Assembly: GCA_964401835.1 (NCBI GenBank)
Contig: CAYNZP010000004.1
Span: forward strand, 124,001 to 188,000
DNA from: CAYNZP01 sp964401835
Lineage (GTDB): Bacteria; Planctomycetota; Phycisphaerae; SM23-33
DNA length: 64,000 bases
Direction: 5' to 3'
Below the pieces are notes generated by a model. The model made no database searches and was not told where the DNA came from. It saw nothing but the letters and a program-made list of their open reading frames with translations. Positions 1 to 8,452 of the stretch are shown here, piece after piece. The translations under genes were made by a program, and so were the position numbers. The first letter of the stretch is position 1, and every line of letters begins with the position of its first letter.

Positions 1-77
1 GGAAGCATCTGGTTGTCATCCAGACGAATTATTTCGACTTCGATTTTACAATGCCGGAAATTCTGGCTGGAAATTAA
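1..77 (+). CDS. C-terminal end of an unidentified upstream gene (partial)
   Basis: Reading from base 3, an open frame gives a 24-residue tail ending MPEILAGN before a TAA at 75-77. The tail (aromatic and acidic residues, no low complexity) looks like a normal protein C-terminus, and the other two frames run on without obvious coding character. It is too short to assign a family. It lies 124 bases upstream of the transketolase start, so it may end the previous transcription unit. Confidence 0.35.
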   Translation, partial: KHLVVIQTNYFDFDFTMPEILAGN

Positions 78-104
78 GGGTTGTTTCCAATTATATTGGC
101 GTTT

Positions 105-132
105 TTGGCGCTTAACAGCGTACTGCCATACT
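105..132 (+). promoter_or_regulatory. Weak candidate promoter for the transketolase pair
   Basis: TTGGCG (105-110) and CATACT (127-132) are separated by 16 bases and lie about 70 bases upstream of the transketolase start. The boxes match the sigma-70 consensus only partly. The 16-base spacing is the same as in the three better promoters of this window. Confidence 0.3.
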
Positions 133-201
133 AGGCGGGTTTCTTTCATAGGCTGGTATGGCGAAAACTGAAGCTGTTTTGTAAGTAATGAAGGGATTGA
201 G

Positions 202-1071
202 ATGATTATGCAGGAATTCAAAAAAGAAGAATTTGACAGCATGGCAGCCGAGTGGCGCTATGTGGTAACGGACATGGTCTGCAGGAGTGGGTCCGGCCAT
301 TTGGGCGGAGCACTGAGCCTGGTAGAAATAATCATGACACTGTATTACAGGATCATGAATGTTGATCCAAAGAATCCCAAGTGGGACGAGAGGGACAGGC
401 TTGTTCTGTCCAAGGGTCACGCCGCACCTGTTCTTTACGCTGCTCTGGCCTACAAAGGTTTTTTCCCGGCAAGTTGGTTAACAACACTCAATGCCGATGG
501 CACGAGGTTGCCCAGTCATGCCGATGCACGCTTTGTTCCGGGTATTGATGCCACTACCGGTTCTCTGGGGCAGGGCCTTTCTTTTGGGTGTGGGGCTGCG
601 TTGGCTGCGAGAATGAACAATAAGGGTCATAAGGTGTTTTGCATTATCGGTGACGGTGAGAGCAATGAAGGTCAGAACTGGGAAGCTGCAATGTTCGCGG
701 CCCATAATAAACTGGATAACCTTGTAGCCATTACCGACTACAACAAACTCCAGATTGACGGTTTTACAAATGATATCGTAGATCTTGAGCCTTTAACTGA
801 CAAGTGGCGATCCTTTGGGTGGGAAGTTTTCGAGATTGATGGCCATGACTGGGATGAAATCTACGAGACCATGAATAAGGCCATCGCGGTTAAAGACAAA
901 CCGGCGATGATTATTGCTCACACTATTAAGGGCAAGGGTTGCTGCGAGATTAGCAACAAACCGGAAAGCCACAATATCAAGATTCCGGATGAGGCAGCCT
1001 ACGAAAAGTATATGGGCGCGTTGGATGAACAAAATTTTGACCTTCCTTATGAGGAAGCGGTGGAGCAATAA
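202..1071 (+). CDS. Transketolase, N-terminal (thiamine-diphosphate binding) subunit
   Basis: This is the first half of a split transketolase, 289 residues. It carries the thiamine-diphosphate pyrophosphate-binding domain: GDGESNEGQNWEA is the metal/TPP motif (GDG followed by Asn), preceded by the conserved GSLGQGLS and SKGHAA stretches. With the next gene it should form the two-subunit enzyme that moves two-carbon ketol units in the non-oxidative pentose phosphate pathway, in the cytoplasm. The ATG at 202 is chosen because AAGGG sits 6 bases upstream; the second ATG at 208 is less well placed. The stop is 2 bases from the next start, so the subunits are co-translated. Split transketolases are common; 1-deoxyxylulose-5-phosphate synthase is excluded by length and subunit arrangement. 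Confidence 0.93.
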   Translation: MIMQEFKKEEFDSMAAEWRYVVTDMVCRSGSGHLGGALSLVEIIMTLYYRIMNVDPKNPKWDERDRLVLSKGHAAPVLYAALAYKGFFPASWLTTLNADGTRLPSHADARFVPGIDATTGSLGQGLSFGCGAALAARMNNKGHKVFCIIGDGESNEGQNWEAAMFAAHNKLDNLVAITDYNKLQIDGFTNDIVDLEPLTDKWRSFGWEVFEIDGHDWDEIYETMNKAIAVKDKPAMIIAHTIKGKGCCEISNKPESHNIKIPDEAAYEKYMGALDEQNFDLPYEEAVEQ

Positions 1072-1073
1072 AA

Positions 1074-2021
1074 ATGGTAGCTTATCACGAAAAGGAAATG
1101 CGGGCCGTCTACGGCGAAACCCTTAATGAGTTAATGGATGAAAATCCAAACGTGCTGTGTTTGGAAGCGGACCTTTCCAAGGCTTCTGGCACTAATCCCA
1201 GAGTTTCAGAAAAACATCCCGATAACTTTGTCAATGCCGGCGTTGCCGAAGCCAACATGATTGGTATCGGTGCTGGTCTTGCATCTGAAGGTAAGATTCC
1301 GTTCTGCGCAAGCTTCAGTTGCTTTGCGTCACGGCGGGTTTACGACCAGATAACACTCTCGGTGGCCTACGCAAATAACAATGTAAAGATCGTCGGGACG
1401 GCTCCTGGCATAACGCAGGGACCAAACGGCGGCACGCACATGTGTTTTCAGGATATGGCGATTATGCGCGCCATGCCCAATATGCACGTTTACAGCCCAT
1501 GCGATGTTTACGAGCTTCGTGCAATGATGAAGTACATGGCCTCCAAAAATCAACCGACATATATGCAACTCATTCGGCCTAAGGTTCCGCAGGTTTTTGA
1601 TGACTCTTACAAATTCGACCCAAATAATGCTGTTGTGATTCGTGAAGGCAGCGATGTGACGCTTGTCTCGACAGGTTTCATGACCCATGCAGCAATCAAG
1701 GCAGCGGATGAATTGGCAAATGAAGGCATTAATGTGGAATTAATTCATTATCCGTCAGTAAAGCCATTCGATGCAGAAACACTTGTTTCTTCGGCAAAGA
1801 AGACAGGTGCTGTCGTTTCTGTCGAGACTCAAAACATAATCGGTGGATTCGGTGGAGCGGTTTGCGAGGTTCTGTCTGAGCAGTGCCCAACACCTACAAA
1901 GCGGTTAGGTATACCTGATCAATTTGGTGAGGTGGCTACTGCTGATTACCTCTATAACAAACATGGCTTCGGTCCGAAGCATATAGTCGAAGCCTGTAAA
2001 AAAATTAAAGCAGGGATGTAA
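1074..2021 (+). CDS. Transketolase, C-terminal (pyrimidine-binding) subunit
   Basis: This is the second half of the split transketolase, 315 residues. The pyrimidine-binding domain includes the conserved Glu in GVAEANMIGIGAGLA, and the C-terminal ketolase domain follows from about residue 190 (VTLVSTGFMTHAAIKAA). It pairs with the preceding gene to complete the thiamine enzyme; neither half would be active alone. The start ATG follows the previous stop directly, with GAGGAAGCGG at the end of the upstream gene acting as ribosome binding region. No clear terminator follows; the 60 bases after the stop run into the tRNA-Arg promoter. Its neighbours (phosphofructokinase, SIS isomerase) fit central sugar-phosphate metabolism. 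Confidence 0.93.
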   Translation: MVAYHEKEMRAVYGETLNELMDENPNVLCLEADLSKASGTNPRVSEKHPDNFVNAGVAEANMIGIGAGLASEGKIPFCASFSCFASRRVYDQITLSVAYANNNVKIVGTAPGITQGPNGGTHMCFQDMAIMRAMPNMHVYSPCDVYELRAMMKYMASKNQPTYMQLIRPKVPQVFDDSYKFDPNNAVVIREGSDVTLVSTGFMTHAAIKAADELANEGINVELIHYPSVKPFDAETLVSSAKKTGAVVSVETQNIIGGFGGAVCEVLSEQCPTPTKRLGIPDQFGEVATADYLYNKHGFGPKHIVEACKKIKAGM

Positions 2022-2081
2022 TAATAGAGATAAAATCCTTCGCTTTTATAACAGACAGAGTATGTGAAAGTTGCAATACGC

Positions 2082-2110
2082 TTGACGGTTGCGCTGTCTG
2101 GGAATATATT
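2082..2110 (+). promoter_or_regulatory. Promoter for tRNA-Arg
   Basis: TTGACG (2082-2087) and TATATT (2105-2110) are 17 bases apart, a good sigma-70 match. The tRNA starts about 70 bases after the -10 box and is followed by its own terminator, giving a self-contained transcription unit. Confidence 0.6.
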
Positions 2111-2185
2111 CCTCGGTCCGTTGTCGCGTGGCTGCAAATTTATGTTCTACTGTCTACGATTATTGCTGTAAAATTAATGCACTAA

Positions 2186-2259
<74 letters not shown>

Positions 2260-2266
2260 GTCTTTC

Positions 2267-2297
2267 AAGCCCTTGTTAATCAAGGGCTTTTCTTTTG
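2267..2297 (+). terminator. Intrinsic terminator after tRNA-Arg
   Basis: A 9-base-pair stem AAGCCCTTG / CAAGGGCTT with a TTAAT loop is followed by TTCTTTT. It begins only 8 bases after the tRNA. Confidence 0.85.
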
Positions 2298-2302
2298 CCC
2301 CT

Positions 2303-3061
2303 TCATGACGGCTGGCGCATCGTCCAGCGGATAAGTCGTGTAAAGAACTCGGCGTAGTCGTTGCCGACTTCGATTTCGGTAGCACCTTCAGCTTCGGCGG
2401 CAAGACGTTTTTGCCCCCAGTCGACAAATCCACCTACCCAGTGCGGCGCTACGTCGCTTGCAAAGGCAGCTGTCCTGCCATGCCCAAACGAGCCAAGTAC
2501 AAGCAAAGGCTCGGTCTTGCCTGCACGAAACTCATACGCTCCTTGCTTCGAGGAAGAAATCTCTACGTGCCGAAGACTGAGAATTTCGGTTGCATCGGCT
2601 TTGGGCGTGATGCGGTTAAAGCCACCGACATAGGTGGGGCTTTCGTCAAACGGAAGACCATCTACGGTTGGATGGCTACGGAGTTTTTCGATAACCCACG
2701 GCTGGGACGAGTTAACGCGGTCGTCGCTGTCGAGCATTTCTACCGGCAGGAGCTGGGCCAGCGGCGAGTTATTGTACTGGCCGGCCAGGCCATGGAAGGA
2801 TTCCCACCCGCCTAGCATAAGCAGGCCTACACCGCTAGTGACTGCCTCAATGACGGCGTTGAAATCTTCATCCTGCCAGTTGTTGACAGGGTAATCGCTG
2901 ATAATGTATAAAGCGTGCTTCGAGTCGGAAAGCGCCGGTCTTATCGGCTGGTCGCTCGCTAAGTAATCGAACTCCAGCCCGCTACTGGCGAGTATTCCGG
3001 CGAGGTAACTGGCGGCTGTCGTCAGCGACGTGTCGCCTGCGTATAGTATTTTTTCAGTCAT
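2303..3061 (-). CDS. Glutamine amidotransferase-like protein (PF07090-type)
   Basis: A 252-residue cytoplasmic protein with the fold and motifs of the class I glutamine-amidotransferase-like family once called DUF1355. Visible family hallmarks are GVGLLMLGGWESFHG (the strand-turn that holds the nucleophile in true amidotransferases, here without a catalytic Cys), LLPVEML followed by DDR, an HPTVDGL stretch, and near the end GHGRTAAFASDVAPHW. The missing Cys argues against glutaminase activity; the family has no firm function. A TTG/GTG-type extension of about 59 residues is open upstream, but the ATG at 3061 is preferred because the extension overlaps the phosphofructokinase start and looks non-coding. 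It is divergent from that gene, leaving only 64 bases between the two starts. The 3' end abuts the tRNA-Arg terminator. Confidence 0.75.
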   Translation of the reverse strand: MTEKILYAGDTSLTTAASYLAGILASSGLEFDYLASDQPIRPALSDSKHALYIISDYPVNNWQDEDFNAVIEAVTSGVGLLMLGGWESFHGLAGQYNNSPLAQLLPVEMLDSDDRVNSSQPWVIEKLRSHPTVDGLPFDESPTYVGGFNRITPKADATEILSLRHVEISSSKQGAYEFRAGKTEPLLVLGSFGHGRTAAFASDVAPHWVGGFVDWGQKRLAAEAEGATEIEVGNDYAEFFTRLIRWTMRQPS

Positions 3062-3125
3062 GACCTGAAAGATACAGCTGCGGTCTGACTTGTCAATCTT
3101 TAAGGAAAGATGGGAGAAAGCGACA

Positions 3126-4334
3126 ATGCCAAAAGGCAATGCGATCGTCGGCCAGTCCGGAGGACCTACGAGCGTTATTAATTCTTCACTGGCGGGTATC
3201 GTCGACGCCGCTAAAGATGTAGCCAAAATTACCGGCATTTACGGTATGCGTTGGGGTATCGAGGGTTTTATGGCCGGCAATATTGTCGACCTTGGTGCGG
3301 AAGACGACCAGACTGTCCAATTGCTGCGTCAAACCCCGTCGTCGGCATTGGGTTCTTCGCGACACAAGATAAAGGATGAGAATTTCCCGATCATCCTTGA
3401 GCGTCTCAAGGAATACGACATTCGCTACATCTTCATGATCGGCGGCAATGACACGATGGACACCATCCATCGCATTACAGACTACGCCGCCAGCCAGGGC
3501 TATGAGATGTGCGGCATCGGTGTGCCCAAGACGGTCGATAACGACCTGTATGGTACGGACCACACGCCAGGCTATGCAAGTGCAGCCCGATACGTCGCAC
3601 TCAGCATCCAGCAGACAGGCCGGCTTGCCCGTGATATGCAGAAGGTTGACCAGTTTGTTATTTCCCAGTTTATCGGTCGTGACGCTGGCTGGCTTTCGGC
3701 GGCTGCTGCATTGGCAAAACAGAACGAGGCCGATGCTCCGCATCTTATTTATATGCCCGAACGCGTTTTCGATGCTGATAAGTTTTTGGCTGATGTCGAG
3801 GATACATACGAAAAATACGGATTCGTTTCTATCGTCTGCGGAGAGGGCATAAAGTATGCCGACGGCACGCCTGTATCAGCCTCCCAGACAAAAGATAAGT
3901 TCGCCAATGTCGAGTACGGCGCAATGGGCGGCTCGAGCGTAGCTGTCCAGCTTCACAAGATGATTTCCGAGAAGTTCGGCTGGCGCGGTGAGTTCCAGAT
4001 AACCGAATCATTGCCGATGGCGGCTATAGACCGGGCTGTCCAACAGGATATCGAAGAGGCCTATATGTGTGGCCAGACTGCGGTAAAGCTTGCCTCTGAG
4101 GGCAAAAGCGGGGTGATGGTATCGCTTGTCCGCGAAGAAGGAGAGCAGTACAAATGCACAACCGGCACGTCACCACTTTGTGATGTGGCAGTCAGGGCCA
4201 AGCCGATGCCGGATGAGTTTATAAATGCCGCGGGCAATTTTCCAAGCCAGGCGTTTTTGGATTATCTTCGGCAGATGGTTGGCCAGCTACCGCGCTACGC
4301 TAACTTTAAATATCAGCAGGCCAAAAAAAAATAG
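3126..4334 (+). CDS. 6-phosphofructokinase, probably pyrophosphate-dependent
   Basis: A 402-residue phosphofructokinase. It begins with GQSGGPT (residues 9-15, phosphoryl-donor loop). The substrate motif is PKTVDND (134-140), whose two Asp residues are catalytic. Two positions indicate use of pyrophosphate rather than ATP: GGNDT (106-110) has Asp where ATP enzymes have Gly in GGDGS, and Lys135 replaces the Gly of the ATP-enzyme PGTIDND motif. These are the residues known to decide the donor in the family. The ATG at 3126 has GGGAG nine bases upstream; a TTG at 3090 would add 12 residues but lacks a ribosome site. The enzyme would make fructose 1,6-bisphosphate, reversibly if PPi is used. It shares a very short divergent promoter region with the amidotransferase-like gene. 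Confidence 0.9.
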   Translation: MPKGNAIVGQSGGPTSVINSSLAGIVDAAKDVAKITGIYGMRWGIEGFMAGNIVDLGAEDDQTVQLLRQTPSSALGSSRHKIKDENFPIILERLKEYDIRYIFMIGGNDTMDTIHRITDYAASQGYEMCGIGVPKTVDNDLYGTDHTPGYASAARYVALSIQQTGRLARDMQKVDQFVISQFIGRDAGWLSAAAALAKQNEADAPHLIYMPERVFDADKFLADVEDTYEKYGFVSIVCGEGIKYADGTPVSASQTKDKFANVEYGAMGGSSVAVQLHKMISEKFGWRGEFQITESLPMAAIDRAVQQDIEEAYMCGQTAVKLASEGKSGVMVSLVREEGEQYKCTTGTSPLCDVAVRAKPMPDEFINAAGNFPSQAFLDYLRQMVGQLPRYANFKYQQAKKK

Positions 4335-4479
4335 CAGAATATAATAAAGTGAATTCACAGAATTACATTTTGTTGCAGCACATACCAGGCACACGCATGG
4401 ACGGCTGGTGATTGGGATATCGCAGGCACGACACTTGAAGTCTGTATGAACCATGAACCACTAACTGCAAGGATTAAAA

Positions 4480-5496
4480 ATGAATTCGCAAGATAAAAAG
4501 TACACCACTTTCGCGCTCTGCCGCGAGATGCTTGACACCGTTGACGTTGTTCGCAACTTTGACCCAGCCCGTACTAGCAAGGTCGCAAAAGATATAGTTG
4601 CTGTTGGCAAATTGCTGTTGACCGGAGAAGGTTCCAGCCGGATTTTTCCAGCAAAAAATGCCATACGTAAAACCCTCTCGCTGGGCCTTGACTTGCAGGT
4701 TGTTACCGAGGGCTCACATCAGGCAGCCGGCTATGATCTTGCCAGCTTTGCCGTTTTTGCTGCCTCGAATTCCGGCCGGACAAAAGAAGTAGTAAAACTC
4801 CTGCAAAAACTTCAAGCAGAGGGAAACGCCAACTGCTACGGGTTGACGGCCAAGGAAGAAAACCTCCTGAAGGAATACGCCGCAGAGACTTTCGTGTTGA
4901 CTTGCGGCTGGGAGAACGCAGTGGCTGCGACGAAATCAGTTGCTGAGCAAGCACTTTTTTATCAGTCGATTATTTCCCACATAGCCGGACGGGATATGAA
5001 AGCTGACTTGGCAGGGGCGGGGGAAAAGATTCAAACTGCCTTATCACTGGAAATTGCTCCCGAGATAATCGAAGCTGCCGCCGGTGCGAGGAATATTTAC
5101 TTTGCCGGCTATAATGACGGCGTAGCTGAGGAGCTCACTCTCAAGACCAACGAGATTACGCGGAAGACATCGGACTTTCTGGAGGGCACTTACGCTGCTC
5201 ACGGTATCGAGGAGGTAATGGACCCCAACGACATAATCTTTGTGGTCGAACCGTTCATTGACGAACTGCCCAAGTTCCATGAAGTACTCGTCGAAGGCGT
5301 CGGCCTGAAGGTTATCGCTATCGCCACGCAACAGACGCAGATGCCGACAATCGTCGTGCCCGATGCAGGCGAAATGAATCCATATGTGTTCCTGGCGGCT
5401 GGGTGGAATCTGCTGGTAGAGATTGGCCTGTCACTGGGCATCGATCTCGACAAACCCGAGCGTGCCCGCAAAGTAGGCAACGAGTTCGAAGGCTAG
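4480..5496 (+). CDS. Double-SIS-domain sugar isomerase/deaminase-like protein
   Basis: A 338-residue protein made of two SIS (sugar isomerase) domains, roughly residues 40-165 and 195-330, the arrangement of the isomerase half of GlmS and of AgaS-type amino-sugar isomerases. The motifs AASNSGRTKEVVKLL (phosphosugar-binding Ser/Thr loop of the first domain) and TYAAHGIEEVMDPND in the second are seen. No glutaminase domain is present. The likely role is an aldose/ketose isomerase or deaminase acting on a phosphorylated hexose or hexosamine; the exact substrate cannot be told. The start has AAGGA seven bases upstream. It sits 145 bases after phosphofructokinase and continues the sugar-phosphate theme. 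Confidence 0.75.
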   Translation: MNSQDKKYTTFALCREMLDTVDVVRNFDPARTSKVAKDIVAVGKLLLTGEGSSRIFPAKNAIRKTLSLGLDLQVVTEGSHQAAGYDLASFAVFAASNSGRTKEVVKLLQKLQAEGNANCYGLTAKEENLLKEYAAETFVLTCGWENAVAATKSVAEQALFYQSIISHIAGRDMKADLAGAGEKIQTALSLEIAPEIIEAAAGARNIYFAGYNDGVAEELTLKTNEITRKTSDFLEGTYAAHGIEEVMDPNDIIFVVEPFIDELPKFHEVLVEGVGLKVIAIATQQTQMPTIVVPDAGEMNPYVFLAAGWNLLVEIGLSLGIDLDKPERARKVGNEFEG

Positions 5497-5721
5497 CATC
5501 ACATTTTTTATCAACCTGCGTCTCTGGCAGGATGGGCCTAATTGCCCGTCATGCTGGCGCTTTAGTCTCCTTATTTGGCTGTCGGGATGGCCAAAATGGA
5601 AGCTCTTATTGGGCAAAGACCTATGTTTTTTAGCTCACCTCCTTTATAGAATTACAACGGTTTTTGGTAAGTCTCGACATTTAAGGGCCCGGCTGGTATT
5701 CTCGTTCGCAGCTGGGGCTAT

Positions 5722-6351
5722 TTGCCTAACCTGTTGGTTAATACTGTGTCTAGAACTAACGACGACTATGCCAAACCTCTGCGTGATGCAGAAGATAGCG
5801 AGCTGGTTCGCCTGGCCCGTAGGGGCGAACTGCCTGCATTTGATGTTCTGGTAGAGCGTTATCAACGGCGGGCGACGGGTTTGGCTTATCGCCTGCTTAA
5901 CAATCGAGACGATGCCATGGAAACTACTCAGGAGGCATTTCTGAAGGCCTTTGACAAGCTTGGTTCTCTGACCAGGCCTGAGAGGTTCGGTTCGTGGTTT
6001 CTGAGAATTGTCAGTAACCTGTCGCTGAACCGTCGCAGGTCGAGGGCACTGAGGAAGTCCTTCCCGATTGCGATAACAACTGATGAAAACGAACGAGCTG
6101 AAATTAACATCGCCGACAAAGCAGCTGATTCGCCATTGGAGCTGACGCTCGCTGGCGATCTGCAGAAAAAAATCGTTGAGGTGATGCACGAGCTTCCGGA
6201 AATGCAGCGTGAGGCGCTGATACTTTTCAGCATCGAGAAATTGCCTCAGAAAGAAGTAGCCAGGATTCTCAGCTGTAGTGTCGAGGCTGTAAAATGGCAT
6301 GTTTTCACGGCAAGGAAAAAGCTTAGAGAGAAATTGAAAGATTATTTGTAG
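5722..6351 (+). CDS. RNA polymerase sigma factor, ECF family
   Basis: About 200 residues with sigma region 2 (from DSELVRLARRGELPAF through TTQEAFLKAFDKL and FGSWFLRIVSNLSLN) and sigma region 4 (LPEMQREALILFSIEKLPQKE followed by a helix-turn-helix ending in AVKWHVFTARKKLREKL), with no region 1 or 3. It should direct core RNA polymerase to a special promoter class, held inactive by the next gene product. The start is uncertain: TTG 5722 has a GGGG four bases upstream, and a GTG at 5746 is an alternative; neither is ATG. The stop is 19 bases before the anti-sigma gene. It belongs to the general planctomycete-type ECF group rather than a named one. Confidence 0.88.
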   Translation: MPNLLVNTVSRTNDDYAKPLRDAEDSELVRLARRGELPAFDVLVERYQRRATGLAYRLLNNRDDAMETTQEAFLKAFDKLGSLTRPERFGSWFLRIVSNLSLNRRRSRALRKSFPIAITTDENERAEINIADKAADSPLELTLAGDLQKKIVEVMHELPEMQREALILFSIEKLPQKEVARILSCSVEAVKWHVFTARKKLREKLKDYL

Positions 6352-6370
6352 AATCATCATTAAGAGCATT

Positions 6371-6955
6371 ATGTCAGATAAACAAAACATTCCGGACCTC
6401 GAGTTTGAGTTGAGCGAATATCTCGATGGCAACTTGCCTGCGCACGAGGCAGCCAGGCTCGAGAAGCTACTTGCTGAGGACAACGAATTGAGGCAACAGC
6501 TGCAGGATTACGCTTCGCTCAACGAAGGCCTTTCCAAGATAGGGCGGGCCGAGCTCGAAGATATCGATTACGACCGGCAGCGTAGTGAGGTAATGGCAGC
6601 TATCGAGCGAAAGGTTTTGCTCGAAGGTTATCCCGCACGCAGGCGACAGGTAGCCATCCGCTGGATGGCTGGTGGGCTGGCAGCCGCCGCTGCAGTACTC
6701 ATTGTCGCGTCGCTGGCGTTGCAGCTGTTTAGGTCCGAGCCGCAGCCGACTATTATTTCGTCTGTAGTTACTGCCGAAGCTGGGCTCCCAAAAGACGTTC
6801 CAAGCGTCGTGGCATCGAGCATCGTTAAGATAACCGACTTCAAACCCGCAATTACCCCAGCTCAGCCGGGCCGCGCTGCGGGTTCGGTATTGGTTTCGGT
6901 TAGTTCCTTTACGCAATCTCAAACCCCTGAAGAAATTCCAATGTTTCCTATGTAG
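6371..6955 (+). CDS. Probable membrane-anchored anti-sigma factor
   Basis: A 194-residue protein with a short acidic N-terminal cytoplasmic domain (FELSEYLDGNLPAHEAARLE, typical of the sigma-binding start of anti-sigma factors), one membrane span at about residues 97-120 (GGLAAAAAVLIVASLALQL) and a Ser/Thr/Pro-rich periplasmic tail. The HxxxCxxC zinc motif of ZAS-type anti-sigma factors is absent: there are no cysteines. Its position directly after the ECF gene and before an exported protein supports the role. The signal sensed and the proteolysis route are unknown. A weak AAGAG precedes the ATG. Confidence 0.7.
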   Translation: MSDKQNIPDLEFELSEYLDGNLPAHEAARLEKLLAEDNELRQQLQDYASLNEGLSKIGRAELEDIDYDRQRSEVMAAIERKVLLEGYPARRRQVAIRWMAGGLAAAAAVLIVASLALQLFRSEPQPTIISSVVTAEAGLPKDVPSVVASSIVKITDFKPAITPAQPGRAAGSVLVSVSSFTQSQTPEEIPMFPM

Positions 6956-6998
6956 AATGACAATATTGAAAATACTGAAAAGTTTGGAGATAAATAAA

Positions 6999-8126
6999 AT
7001 GACCAGGATCAGCACAATTTGTCTTGTCGCTATTGCGATATCAGCCCTGACAGCCGACGTCTCTGCTCAGCAAAACGAAGTCAGCGTGCAGCGGGCACTG
7101 GACAAGCCGATACTCCTCGACCTAGCCATTACCGATGCGCCGATTCACGACGTCTTCAGCCGCATCTCATCAACCACTGGCGTCAAGTTCATCATCGATG
7201 AAGATACGCTCAAATGTCTGCCGTACGGCGATCAGACCCGGCTGACGGTTACGCTCAAAAACGTCACGCTACGTAATGCGCTTACTCCCATGCTCTCGCC
7301 GCAGGCGTTGCGTTGGGAGATAGACAAAAACGCCGTCCGAATCGTTCCCAGTGAACCGCTTTACCGCATGTGCCGCCGTGCGAGCTTCGAAGAACTCAGC
7401 GTCCTTGGCAAGCTGCACACAGCCAGGCTTACTCCGGCAGCAAACAAGCAGGCCTTGCTGAAGCAACTAACCAAAGCCACCGGCAACGACAAGCTGAATG
7501 TGTTCTTCCACGTTCCGATAGAAGAGGAAGCCGACCTCGGCCGGGCCAACCAGATCGCACCGACAACCGCCGTTCGCTGGCTGGATATGCTTACTCACGG
7601 CAAGGGCTGGACCTGGTTCCTCAAGGGTAATGACATTGTCGTCATTGACCGCAAGATGCAGATCGGACGCCAGCTCAAGCAGCGCACCACACTGAGCTAC
7701 GAGAACGAAAAGCTCATTACTGTTTTGCTGGACCTGGCCAAAGCTGCTCGTGTGAAACTGGCCATGGAGCCGGGTGTGATGAGCTATCTGCCAGCCCAGA
7801 GTCAGAACAACTTCAATATCATGATGGTCGACGCTACCGTTGACCAGGCGCTGGAAGTTATCAGCGGGGCGACTGGCCTGGAATTCGTCAACACCGGCAA
7901 GGACATCAGGGTCGAAGCGTCTGAGGAGCTGAGGACGCGAGGCTGGCAGCGTGACGGAACTACTCGCCGGCGTGCACCGTTCTTCGTAAAGATGAGCATC
8001 CCCGGCCCGGACTCCACCACAATGGAAGTCTTCCTGCGCGCGGATGAGCTGCCGGAAGATGTCGTCGAGAAGATCAAGGCTGAGAAGGAAAAGCTCATCG
8101 AAGGACTTCGCAAGCAGGAGCAGTAG
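6999..8126 (+). CDS. Exported protein with repeated STN (secretin/TonB N-terminal) domains
   Basis: A 375-residue protein with a cleavable signal peptide (positively charged start, hydrophobic core LVAIAISAL, cleavage near ADVSAQ). The mature part shows at least two, probably three, STN-like units of the type 'beta-alpha-beta ... DAPIHDVFSRISSTTGVKFIID', 'LSYENEKLITVLLDLAKAARVKL', and 'DATVDQALEVISGATGLEFV', the small domain found before secretin pores and TonB receptors. No secretin or beta-barrel domain follows, so it is a soluble periplasmic relative. The ATG at 6999 is chosen over 6957 because GGAG lies nine bases upstream and the signal peptide begins there. It closes the sigma/anti-sigma triad and may be a sensor or a target. 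A coiled, charged C-terminus ends the protein. Confidence 0.7.
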   Translation: MTRISTICLVAIAISALTADVSAQQNEVSVQRALDKPILLDLAITDAPIHDVFSRISSTTGVKFIIDEDTLKCLPYGDQTRLTVTLKNVTLRNALTPMLSPQALRWEIDKNAVRIVPSEPLYRMCRRASFEELSVLGKLHTARLTPAANKQALLKQLTKATGNDKLNVFFHVPIEEEADLGRANQIAPTTAVRWLDMLTHGKGWTWFLKGNDIVVIDRKMQIGRQLKQRTTLSYENEKLITVLLDLAKAARVKLAMEPGVMSYLPAQSQNNFNIMMVDATVDQALEVISGATGLEFVNTGKDIRVEASEELRTRGWQRDGTTRRRAPFFVKMSIPGPDSTTMEVFLRADELPEDVVEKIKAEKEKLIEGLRKQEQ

Positions 8127-8236
8127 CCAGTAGTTGCCAAAAACTGCCGAAAACTGCCCGAAACTGGCAAGTTTATTAAAATGGAACTCCTTGCGATTAA
8201 AGTACTTAAGGATTTAGCGGCCAAGAAAAGGGGAAA

Positions 8237-8293
8237 AGTAGCCAGTAGCCAATAGTCAGTAGTCGGTAAAAACAGGCTGCTGACTACGGACTA
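8237..8293. repeat. Heptamer-like AGTAGYC repeats with inverted copy
   Basis: AGTAGCC, AGTAGCC, ATAGTC and AGTAGTC follow each other, and TAGTCAGTAGTC (8253-8264) pairs with GACTACGGACTA (8282-8293) with one mismatch across a 17-base loop. The same heptamer type occurs at 8122-8136. Confidence 0.6.
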
Positions 8294-8387
8294 CCGGATA
8301 CCAAAATGCTGGCCACTGGCTCCGGGCTTCCGGTTACGCTTTTACGCATATTCATTTGTCAAATTTCATGCTCTGAAGCGCATAAAC

Positions 8388-8452
8388 GCGCTCCATATTA
8401 CTTGCGATGACCGCGAATTTTCACGCAAAACAGTAACAAAAAATGGAAGCGC
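8388..8452. repeat. Nested imperfect palindrome (65 bases)
   Basis: Three nested arms are visible: GCGCTCCAT (8388-8396) with ATGGAAGCGC (8443-8452), TTACT (8398-8402) with AGTAA (8432-8436), and TGCG (8403-8406) with CGCA (8424-8427). It would fold into one long interrupted hairpin in RNA on either strand. Confidence 0.55.

Noticed and set aside
5644..6483. A 279-codon minus-strand frame opposite the sigma factor
   Set aside because: It covers the ECF sigma gene and the start of the anti-sigma gene in antisense and shows no domain or ribosome site.
8122..8293. Possible CRISPR array or minisatellite
   Set aside because: The units are only 7-10 bases, irregular, and have no constant-length spacers; no cas genes are nearby.
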